Source: Helicoverpa zea
Lineage: Eukaryota > Arthropoda > Insecta > Lepidoptera > Noctuidae
DNA: 64,000 bases
Direction: 5' to 3'
Assembly (NCBI RefSeq): GCF_022581195.2
Contig: NC_061469.1
Coordinates: 11,836,501 to 11,900,500, forward strand
Shown: one piece after another, positions 46,986 through 57,416 of the stretch
Layout of the letters: every line of letters begins with the position of its first letter
Numbering within the stretch: the first letter of the stretch is position 1
Translations under genes and position numbers: made by a program
The notes under the pieces: model-generated
The model's database searches: none
The model's input: the letters and a program-made list of their open reading frames with translations, nothing else
Told to the model about the DNA's origin: nothing

Positions 46986-47826
46986 TAACGAACCGAGTCT
47001 AGGTCTCATCTCCATACCCGCTGATAAAAAAGTCTACAAACTTCTAGTTTCTCAAAAAAGGCTGGCAATATTCCCCGGCGATAGAGTACGGGTTCATGTA
47101 CCGTGTTGTGTCAAAATGAGCGTGTTATTGTGATTTTCCGGACGAAGGCTGTCCTGAATGAGAGTCTTACGGGCCGCCGCTTCATAACCGACACTACGAT
47201 ATTTTTTCGGTATTTTATAATTTTATGGAGATCAGTTTTATTTGGTTTTACCAAGTCTAAGTGTAAAGATTTCGTTCAAGAATCTGTTAAACTATGGGTT
47301 CCTTCTATCTGGCAGAATTTTATTTGGCCGAATTTTATTTGGCATAACACACTTGGCATAATTTTTTTTCAACGAATGTTTTTAAGGCATAAAAAATATT
47401 TAGCATAATTATTGTTTCACCGAATATTTATATGCCCGAATTTACAGTTGTATACTTTTAAGATGGCAGAATTTTATTTCGCATAATTGCTTTTGGCATA
47501 GTTAGAGTTTCGCATTATTTCGTTTCGCATAATGTATATTTTGAGAAACTATTATTTGGTATAATCTCATTTGGCGTACTATGAAGATGGAAGAATTTAA
47601 TTTAGATTCAATTTATTTAGCAAATTGTCATTTATAACCTTCAATTAAAAAACATTGTATTAAAAATTGAAGCTAGTTACGAAAACGAATCGCTGCAAAA
47701 CCGACACCACGTAGTCTTGTCTGCCCTACCCCTAGAGTGCAATTCAAAACCGCGTAGGCGCGGAGGGGCGAGGCGGCCTGCGAGCTGAGGCGCAGGTAGT
47801 TTTAACGCTTGCCGACGCGGCTGAGG

Positions 47827-47846
47827 CTGGCCGGCTCGCCGGCCAG
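47827..47846. repeat. Perfect 9-bp GC hairpin in the core
   Basis: CTGGCCGGC and GCCGGCCAG pair around a two-base TC loop, giving a very stable stem within the GC-rich core. Confidence 0.9.
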
Positions 47847-47943
47847 TAAGCCGAAGCTGCGGTGGTGAGCGTGAAAACCATCTGCGACGATAAGCTCGTA
47901 TGGTACCGCCGGAGCCCCGCAGCGCCGGAGCCGTGACAGAAGC

Positions 47944-48016
47944 CATGCTTGCTCCATGTTGCATGCTTACTTCCATACTGCATGCCTGCTTGCATTCTGC
48001 ATGCTTGAAATTCTGA
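47944..48016 (+). repeat. 19-bp minisatellite, about 3.8 units
   Basis: Units CATGCTTGCTCCATGTTG, CATGCTTACTTCCATACTG, CATGCCTGCTTGCATTCTG and CATGCTTGAAATTCTG follow one another without gaps. Confidence 0.85.
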
Positions 48017-48232
48017 CTGACAACTTTCTGCTAAATGATGTTTCTACTATTTAAGTATTATGAATATGAAATTTATGCCTAAAGATGATTCTGCTTGCCA
48101 AAATTATGCGTTTTTAAATTATGCGAAATGAGTGTATGCCACACGATTTTCTGCGAAATGAAGGTTATGCCAACTGTTGGTATGCAAAATAAGATTATGC
48201 CATAAAAAGTTCTGCCATAAAGGGGGGACCCG

Positions 48233-50047
48233 TTAAACTATAACATGACGTCGACTACAACATTATCATTAAAATAAAATGTACCTAAGTATTGCATACA
48301 AGTGCTGTAGCAGGGGTTTGTAAAACCTTGTTTTGGTATGGAGGTACTGAGATTACTAATACCTACAATAGATCGTATGTAACTGCAGTATACAACCATA
48401 AAAACTTTATATTTTAAATTGAACACTAACCTTTACATATTTTACCTTCCAACGCCTCACAAACAAACCTCTATCGCAGGCATCAAAAAGCGATCTGGTT
48501 CCCGAACAACTTGTAAAACTGGAATAAAATCTTCAGAGCGGCTTTTCACTGCTGCTCAGATATTCACGAGTGACGCCATCTGTCGAGATTTATGCTCATC
48601 TGTACTTTAAACCAAATACTTAGCATATGAGTAGTCGTAAACTGACAAATTATATTTATTTTTTTAGGTGGTTAGAATACGTAACTATGTAAAATCAGTT
48701 TAATCATTAATCATCATCAATAATCATTTGTTACATTAAAAGAATTAAGTCATCTGAACGCAGTCTCAAGCCTCTAAAAAACTTACTGACAAAAGTTTTG
48801 ATACATAGTAAAAATGAAGTAAACGGGAGCACCATAATAAAGAAAAAACAGAATACCCATTCACAATCCTGCCGATACATGGCTGATCAGAATGGCCGGG
48901 TGAGATAGGCGGCGTATTGCCCGATACACTCGATAATGATCTTATATCGAACACATTAGTATATCCTTTATGATGATAGGCAATTTTTAGAGGTGATTTT
49001 CTTAACTAAAATTTTAAGGAGGCAATATTATTATGTCTTGAATTTTATTTTATTTAGGTAAAATCTGCATTTACTAACTCAATTTCTTTTAAAATTTAAT
49101 CTAAGTTTTGCCAATAGACGACCAGATTTTGAAAAATATAAGCCCTTGACACAATACTTAAAACTAAACGGTAAACTGCAATGTTTTCAATAAATGTTTT
49201 ACTATAATCTTTTAATCCATGTTCAACAAACAAAATTATATAAAAAGCTTTATCTCACCTCGTTTGCTAGCAAAGTAGGTCCAACAAAGATTAAGCATGT
49301 TTTAAATCTTCGTCAAAAGTTTACAAAACTTTAGTTTTACGCTAAAGCGGATACAACAAAAATTAAGCTCGGGAAAGCTCTCTTATCTTTGAGAAACTTT
49401 TGAACTCTAAAAAAAACATTGGAAATTACCCACTGTTCTATAAAGATAGGTCTAAGCATTAAAGGTTCAAAAAAGGTAAAAGATTGAGGGAAAAGATTGA
49501 AGTCCCTCAAAGGTCAGTTCGACTTAGATCGTTTGCTGACTCAGCAGTAAGTAACTAATGGATTTTCATATGCTATTTTTATTGGTTAGGTTTTTAGCTT
49601 TTCAAATATTTTCTTCGTTATTCAAATAGCTTTCAGGTTGAATGGGGATATAAGTACGCTATTCAAGGTGTTAGTATAAAAAAAGTATTTTATGTAGCAC
49701 TCTAATCCCTCCAAAGATATTTCCTCAAATATATCCACAATCGGATCCTATAATAGATTTGTCTGTGCGGAGCTCCGATCTCCTGACACTCCATTACTTG
49801 GTCCGTGCGGAGTCAGCGGGCGCGCGGCTAAGCCACTGTCTTATTGACCTCCAGCAAACATTCAATACTGGGACGCGAGGCTATTTTCTTTAAAGGGGTT
49901 AGTCGTGTTCTTTTGGAAACTGCCGGGATGGCAAACAGTGACGGGAGTTTTGCCGAGTGACTTTTGATTTCGTGTCTATTTCTAACGTAGTGATTTTCCT
50001 TTTTCATGAAATGCCTAGTTTTTGTTAGTCAATAGTTATTTTGTTTT
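48233..50047. other. Noncoding stretch
   Basis: No recognised gene. A TTTATTTAG/GTAAAA junction at 49,058-49,064 is a weaker version of the ratchet-like sites and is not listed as a feature. A CTCF-like ACAGATGGCGTC (minus) lies at about 48,571-48,582. Confidence 0.5.
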
Positions 50048-50050
50048 TTA

Positions 50051-50525
50051 ACCGACTTCCCAAAAAGGAGGAGGTTCTCAATTCGGCCGGTATGTTTTTT
50101 TTTTTTTTTCTATGTATGTCCATCGATTACTCCGAGGTTTATGAACCGATTTACGTGATTATGTTTTTGTTCGACTCGGAATAGTTGCCAGTTGGTCCCA
50201 TAGTCATCAGGTCAGGATCTGATGATGGAAACCCTGAGAAATCGAGGGCAACCTTCGAAAGTTGTAGGCATATATAGGGTAAAAACTTAATACTCAGGTG
50301 TACGCCTAAAAGCACTATTCAACTGTGAAGATTTGGAGCTGACCTGATGATGGAGACCAGAGAAAGTCCAGGGGACTCGACAACTGAATATGTAAAATAC
50401 CAAAAAGCAAGCAAAGCAAGCAATGGCAAAATTAACTTAGTAACATCCATTAGACACCGACTTCTAGGCCGATGCACCTAAAATTAGTTTTTTTTTTTTG
50501 CTTTTTAGTGTTTTGGGAAGTCGGT
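50051..50525. mobile_element. MITE with ACCGACTTCCCAAAA ends and TTA duplication
   Basis: The left end ACCGACTTCCCAAAA at 50,051 is mirrored by TTTTGGGAAGTCGGT ending at 50,525. TTA flanks both sides (50,048-50,050 and 50,526-50,528). The interior has GGAGGAGGTTCTCAATTCGG near the left end, a familiar motif of a widespread moth/arthropod repeat. It is nonautonomous, with no coding frame. The 3-bp TTA duplication suggests a Harbinger-type transposase, although the adjacent T/A runs make the duplication uncertain. Confidence 0.8.
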
Positions 50526-50528
50526 TTA

Positions 50529-53500
50529 ATTTTTTTGTAAAAAAGTTTTTTATGTGTTACCGTGTCTGAGATCAATGGCTGATGAATGGCAATCTTTTGC
50601 TTGATTAATAACTGAGTTCATCGCTGATAATGAAACTGTTCTTAGACGATTCGCTGATGTTTCCATACAAAATCGTTGATAGAAAAACTTTTGGATAGCT
50701 CATAAACATGTTTTATTCAAGCACTGACCTTTCATCGGTCTTACACGTTCGAGCCTGACTCTCCTACATTCCCAGACATGTAAAACCGACTTCCAAAACA
50801 AGCTATAATGCCTTCTCAAACATCTTGAAGACGATAACCTCGCAAAAGTATGTAAATGTGTCCCGGGAAGGGTCCTGTGCAAGGGGAATGGAGAAATGGA
50901 GTACTAAGGTTACCAGAGCTGCTAGTGGGTGCTCTATTCCCGCTAAATGTCAGTGTTTACTGGCTTATATAGCACCTGGTTTTTAATCAAACTGACTGTG
51001 ATACTCTTGTTTTAATATGGATATAGTACTAGTGTTACTTCTGGTAATACCATTTACACAGGTTCTTAATGATTTAATAACGCAGTTTTGATGTAAACTT
51101 AACTTGATGTACACTTTGTCGACTTCTAGATGTCAATCACTATTGGTCCCTTTGGGTACTCCATTTAACTATACTCCGTGGCTCTACGCTGAAGACTTTG
51201 AGCGTCCCACCGTCTGCCATATTGTTATACGGATTAAGGATCGCTTGTTGAAAAGAATTTGTTTTGGCGTCATGATCTCAGATTATGATAGGGCTTTTGA
51301 AAATATGTTTTTCTTGGTTGGGGTGTTGACTCTGCATAGTTTATTTTGTGTTCAACGTTTAAGAAATACCGTGTTTTCATTTTATGCATGTCAGTTCAGA
51401 ATGATAGAAAATGCTTTATATTATTATCGATTTGGGTATTAACGTATACTTTTCAGAATTAAATGATAAAAGAGCGAAAAATGGATTTATAATATTTTAA
51501 ATAATTCAAAGCAAAAGATTATGCACTTCTAAAAACCCAAAACACAGAAGACAGAGAAAGGTCCCGTGAACACCCCACTCGCTGCACTAAATCACCCAAA
51601 ATTCCTGGGAACCGGGGATTAATGCATTATGAATTGAAATACATAAAGCATAGCATGTTACCGGCGTCCCTATAAATTATGCCAAAATTAAAACATTTCA
51701 TTTGCGGTGTGGCGCAGCGTCGCCGTAAACAAATGGGACCTTCACAGTGTGCGCTTTTTGAGACCTATTGTTGGAATATTGCATTTGGAATTACATTTTG
51801 GGTTCTTAATTTATATTCGGTTTTAATTTCGTTTTGTAAAACTGTATTTGGGATTTTAATTGGCTTTTCTTTGGGTATTTGGTGGAATAACATATTATGA
51901 TAGGGTAATTCCGCTATGAAAAGATTGGGATTCGAAACTTAGACTTTACGCAATCTTTTAATCATTTTCGAATAATTTCAGTATTTACATTTGGCATATT
52001 ATTTCGGAAAAGTTCCTCCAAAATATTGATGATTGACCAGCTTTTAAAATCGAATTGGTATAAAGTGATACAACCCTCTAAATTGCAGAACGAACAAATA
52101 CTTTTTATGATAATAAATATACCAGAAAATACCTAAGCTTATACCACAGCAAGCCTAGTCAGTAAAACTGTATAAATAGTTGGCCGTCAATGAAAAATCC
52201 CGGCTTTGCGAACAATGCTTGACATGCGCGAGTTAGCTTCATATAAGTTAAACCAAGGAAAGTACTGCAGCCTAGTTCTAAAGCTTGATGGACTAGTCAC
52301 AGTTTATTACTGGCTTATTTTCCAGCTCTTTTGCTTAGCACAATTATGTAGGATTTTTTATTTTTTCCTTCTCGTTTTATTCTTTTTTACAGTCTGTTGA
52401 GTATTTTCTTGTCAGTTGGCATAATATTCATGCTGATGCGTTTATTTGAATCATTAAAGATATGTATTGTTTTCTTCTAAGTCTCTCTTATGGGACAACA
52501 ATCCATGATTGTAAGCATTGTTTCTTTATATGATACTTAAGCTGCATATTCTTATTTCTAGTCTAAATCTTGTGGGTGACTATCTTTTAAGCTAGATTTC
52601 ATATTAAAATAAATTGCCAAAAATAAAATAATGTCGTAACAATATGATACAGGGATAGGCGCGCTATTGTGCGAAGTCCAGTCGCCGCTGAATGAGAATA
52701 GAACGAATGCTCTGAATGGACCGAATGGGTGTACGATATAATAAATCATTCCACTACACGTCTATTGTTGTGTGAAATATGACGTTTGCCTGAGGTTTTT
52801 CGCTTTACTAGTTTAAAAGACCGACTTTCGGCTTTTAAAGCTAGTTGGCTATATTTTTATTCGTCCTGAATGTTCTTTACAAGTAACAAGCGCTAGTATT
52901 TTTTTTTTCAAAACTGACCTGACGCTAACAATAACTCAGTCAGTTTCAATGACGAAGTTTCATAAAAAAATTCGAAAAATAAACGTTTCTCCGATTTTCG
53001 AATAACGAATGAAATCAATTTTCATTATAATAGGTGTTGGAACGCACGCTTGGCCGAACAGTGACGGATTTTGCCGAACGATGTGAAATGAATTTAATGA
53101 TTGGCAGCAACAATACTGTTCTTTTTTCGAAAATTGTTTTAAGTTTTATTTGATTTATGGATTCGTTTTTTGAAAACACGATAAAATGTTCTTTTTGAAA
53201 CTTTTATTTTGAAAAAAAAGACGTACGTACTTATTTTCTTATTTAGGTTGTTTGAAATAAGAATAGTCCTCTGTCAATCTTTTTTTGATTACCTAAGATG
53301 GTTTTTCTTTTATTGTCCTTGTAATACAGTATATTCTACATTCTAGTACATAAAAGACTGCGTCTGTGTATTTCCTAGGCAATCTGCATGGGTCCATCAT
53401 TGGCACGAATGTGTCCCGCGAGTGCGATAACTTACCTCCAAGTAGTGCCGCTGTCCTGATTCCTCTGCTTTTGTTTGGAGACTTAATTTAGAACCTGTTT

Positions 53501-54680
53501 TAATATGTACCTGGAATTTTTATTTGTTATTTTTATGTAAAATATTTTTAAACTTGTAATTTTATTTTCGTGGTGACCTCTGAATATCAATAAATTTTTT
53601 CAGTACCGCAAAACCAAATCGATTGAGTGTTGTACTAGTAAGGTTTTGATATCGATAGCAGCGATTTGCATCAGTATCAAATTGAACCCAATAGCATTGA
53701 ATAACAAAATCCTCATTCTATTCAGAAAAACAAACAAAACAACAAACCCAAAATGTCATATCGCTTCAATTGCTCAGACAATCTTGCAAATACCCACAGA
53801 CCCTCAAACGCCGAGCTGATAAACATTTAGAAGAGTTATCTCCCGCATAGGAATGTGCACATCACAGCGACAAAGCTACGTAAAAGAGATATGAAATACC
53901 AATCACGTGACGCGCCGGCCACTGCATACTAATGGAAAGGGAATAGGCCGCGATTTTTCATCGCAAACCTACGCGCGATGGTTTTATGGATGAATGGCTT
54001 TACAAGCTTTGACGAGTGAATGTTTTGGTTGATTTTAGAAATCGAATTGCTAACGTTTCTTTTTTTGCCTCTAAATTATTAAAAAGATGCATAGTGATGG
54101 AAAAATGGGCACATAAAAAGTAAACTATACATAGAGTGTTACGTGATTCAAAATCAGTGAGCATCAATAATAATACGTATTGCATCACCACACAACACAC
54201 ACATACACTCACAATGATGCGATGTAACAACTGGCTTACCTCTAGCAACATTCACAAGTTTTATACCCCTAATAAGGCCATAACTGATTTAATTTAAATA
54301 AAGACCCTACCAGCTCTCATTACCATTCGGATCGCATTCTAAATCCAATTGGAAGCACAAACAGTGATCTCATACAAAATTAATCGGATTCGCAAGTGTT
54401 GCCATCAAATAAAAAGCATCCCCGACCGCCAGTGAGAAGGATGGTAGTTGGTAGTTAAAAAGTGGCAAACTCGCCACCTGGTTAACGTTAAGATGACGGT
54501 TATGTTGCCAGACATTGGGAAAGTCCAATGGTACTGTGATGAGGGAAGTACTATAGAAATAAGAGGTAGCGGAATAGGTAAGATTTTAACGATTGATAAA
54601 GCGAGCAGGTATGTAGTTATTATCTTTGAATCATATTGTGTGATTTTGTCTTTACATCAATTAAATTGACCTTTTTTTTA
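50529..54680. other. Noncoding stretch
   Basis: AT-rich DNA with an isolated AAAACCGACTTCCAAAAC fragment at 50,782-50,799, a lone end of the MITE type above. The 112-codon plus-strand frame at 51,104-51,442 has no recognised domain or flanking splice sites. A minus-strand GAG/GTAAGT donor-like site lies near 53,432-53,440. Confidence 0.5.
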
Positions 54681-54835
54681 ACGACGTCAAAAATTATCAT
54701 ATGGCCCCGCTGTGGGTTAGCAGCAGTGAGGGAGTGTCAGACTCTTACTTGACTAAAACCGTCATGTTCAGTCGTAGGCCTTTTATGTACCAGGGCCGCG
54801 GTATCTCTTTCGAACAATCCCGCAGCCCTGGCAGA
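54681..54835. repeat. Dispersed repeat with CCGCTGTGGG / GGGCCGCGGTA words, copy 2
   Basis: Runs from ACGACGTCAAAAATTATCAT through CCCGCTGTGGGTTAGCAGCA, GTCAGACTCTTACTTGACTA and TACCAGGGCCGCGGTATC to AACAATCCCGCAGCCCTGG. It is homologous to 28,010-28,140 and better preserved. Class not determined. Confidence 0.75.
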
Positions 54836-57395
54836 ATTTAATTGACCTTAAGTGGCGTTTTAGTCTTCATTTTAATAGCTTCTATATTTAGTAGTAATTC
54901 CATTCATTCATATAGGGAGTATTCATTTTCCAGAAATCGAGATACTACAAAGATATCTTTCTCGACGCTACCTGCCCACACCAAAATGAAAATAACTTAA
55001 AGGAACATTTCTATAGGCAACATTCGCTAATGTCCTAACTTTGGTCAAACGTTCCTATTTTCCTAATTTATACGTTATCTCTCCCCGCCGGTCGCTCACG
55101 CAAGTTTCAGTGAAATTTTAACTTTTATTTAACAACATTATGAGCTAACGGCTTATTTTACGAGATTTTTACCGCTAATAATGAACACTTAATTTGGATG
55201 TCGGTTAATTTTTTATCGTGTAACAAGGAGTTTAGGCCGTTGTGAACATTCTGTTTATTACTGCTTTGTTTTGTATTGGTTAAGTTTAAGAACTTTAATA
55301 ATCTTTGTGGCCATAGACCTAGTTTTAAATTAAGTGTTAGTAGTATTATTTGATAATACAGAGCTTTTATGAGCGCACTTGAATCAAGCCTCATTTATAA
55401 CTTAGTTAAGTCTACATATATAATTCAGTCCAAAAAAACAAATAGCTACGTAATTTGTCTAGTACAAAACCAGGACCTGATAAAGCCTACATACATTTAC
55501 CCACACATACGCGTGGGGGCACAGGTGACGATGAGAAAGGGATGTGAATCCAAAAAAAGTAATTCGCACATCCCCCAAGGCCATTTTTCAAGGCCCACCG
55601 ACCGAGCGAGATTGGACCCGAGTTAGGTACCACATCCATCGCAAGATATGTTTGTCATCGACTTTATTGTTATTTTGGGCTCCTGTTTTCTTTATTCGGA
55701 AGCTACATATGAGTCATTTAATAAAAGAACGTTCTCTTTTCGTTCCTATCTTTAATTTTGATAATTCTTTTCTGAGAATAAAAATGTATAAGCTTCATAT
55801 TTTCTTGCTCAACTCATATTAAGTGATTAGAATATTTTTTATTTTTAAACTTAAATAGTTATCATCATAAGTAACTTACCTATTTGTTTTTCGTTAATTT
55901 TAAACGATTTGAAAACTGTATTGCCCAGCATAGGCCATAATTCAAGTTCTTATTGGATGGTAGGAACAAGCTATTATTTAACACATAGATACTTATAGCG
56001 TAACATTAGCTTGGCCATAGCTACCTGTGGTCTCTGATCTTTAATTTTATTTTATGCGTCGGAGAAACGTCTCCGGTATTTTGTAAACTTGCGAGGACTT
56101 GTCCGATGTTTTCCGAGTTTTATTTTCAGCTTCCAGTGTTGTTATAAGAAAAAAATGCTTAAGGTAATCTCTGAAAGTGTTGCTTTTCCTTACGGCTGAA
56201 ACAGGTTCCAAATAATTTTCCTTGTATTTTGTTTCGATATTTGCGAATGTGTAATCATATCTGCTTCGGATTCACTTAGTTGTGTAACTATGCTTTTTGC
56301 ATTATTCTAAAAAAAAAAAACTTCTGCAGTTCGACCTAATATATCTAAACATCTATCTATGAACTCAACAGTTGATAGTTTGTGAATAAAGATATTGTAA
56401 TACTATTACTTAAAACAGCTAACTGGTGATTTGTTGCCATAACTAACAGTGTCCCACAGGGAAATTTTCCGATACTTACTGTTTTTCCCGTAATCAACAT
56501 AACATTTAACCAACGTTTTCAGAACGTGTTAATTTCCCCTATAGACCGCTGAGTTTTTATTCGCCGACCGAAAGTTTCGACCACTGTGGTTTTGAATGCG
56601 CACGTTTTTTATTCGATTTAGTTTTGCCGATGTTTTTTGAAAAGTTCCCGACTAGTGTGGAACGAGTGAAATATTTAACGTCTCGCCATGTTAAGCGAAC
56701 AGGTTCTAGTTTTTGCGGATTCAAAATTGTCCAGTTATTTTCGTGTGCTGGCATTTATTCTCTGGAGTCCACCTTTTTTAATTATCAAGCAAACTTTGGC
56801 CTTCAGGTCCGGTTGCACTCGCCTCAATGTGGAGTTTTGGGATATAATCAGAGCATACAACTGTTGAATAGGGTTGACAATGTACATTATTTAACTATTT
56901 ATAAACTGCGCGTCTTACTGTAAAAACCATAACCATTGCACGAGCTAAACGTATCGTTAACTGATACTGGCTTCTTCAAGCTTCAATGAACGGTTCTGTG
57001 CAGTTCAATAAGAAGATCAATTTAAATAATAAAAGCCAGCAATCTAAGAACCCTTTCATCTATCAGGGTTGCATGAAGGAATTGTATGAGAATCTTAATA
57101 AAGTATGCAGCGGCTGATACGAGTCTCCGATATGAAACACACGGCGCTCGATACAGCACGAGATGGCTTGCTGCTCTTATTTTATTAGAAACAGGAGTTT
57201 AATTTACTTGAGACACGTGCCTCCTAGATACACTGCATTTTACTTGAGTCTTCTGAGTATATTTCTTAGAAATTGTAGTATATTTTACCTTTAGTATGTA
57301 ATACAAGCCTTCTCTAAGTAAACCTGCGTTATGTTCAAGGATCTCTATAACCATCAGAGTAGAGGACGATTCATTATCACTTATTATTGTATTAA
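54836..57395. other. Noncoding stretch
   Basis: No recognised gene or repeat. Open frames near 55,369-55,822 and 56,557-56,923 overlap on opposite strands and lack domains. Confidence 0.5.
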
Positions 57396-57416
57396 CATTT
57401 AATTCAAAAAAAAAAA

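Larger units (their letters stand above)
47309..48226. mobile_element. Element with inverted GGCATAA arrays around a GC-rich core
   Basis: The left arm (47,309-47,580) is a degenerate tandem array of a roughly 15-bp unit, GGCATAATTTTATTT with GGCAGAA, GGCCGAA and CGCATAA variants. The right arm (about 48,060-48,220) carries the same unit reversed (TTATGCC, TTCTGCC). Between them lie AT-rich DNA, a strongly GC-rich core at 47,725-47,960 with a CTGGCCGGC-TC-GCCGGCCAG hairpin (47,827-47,846), and three to four 19-bp units beginning CATGCTT (47,944-48,016). Minus-strand frames of 99 and 83 codons in the core are products of high GC. No transposase, target duplication or known family could be named. 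Confidence 0.6.

Noticed and set aside
47677..47995. 99- and 83-codon minus-strand frames in the GC-rich core
   Set aside because: Overlapping frames on one strand kept open by high GC, with no domain, splice sites or family resemblance.
49045..49070. Additional ratchet-like site TTTATTTAG/GTAAAA
   Set aside because: The acceptor is moderate, but the donor half is weak and no second donor follows nearby.
51104..51442. 112-codon plus-strand frame
   Set aside because: No recognisable motif, no flanking splice or promoter signal, and length not unusual for 64 kb of AT-rich DNA.
53425..53480. Minus-strand exon ending in GAG/GTAAGT
   Set aside because: The donor is good, but there is no pyrimidine-rich acceptor upstream and the read-through frame stops quickly.
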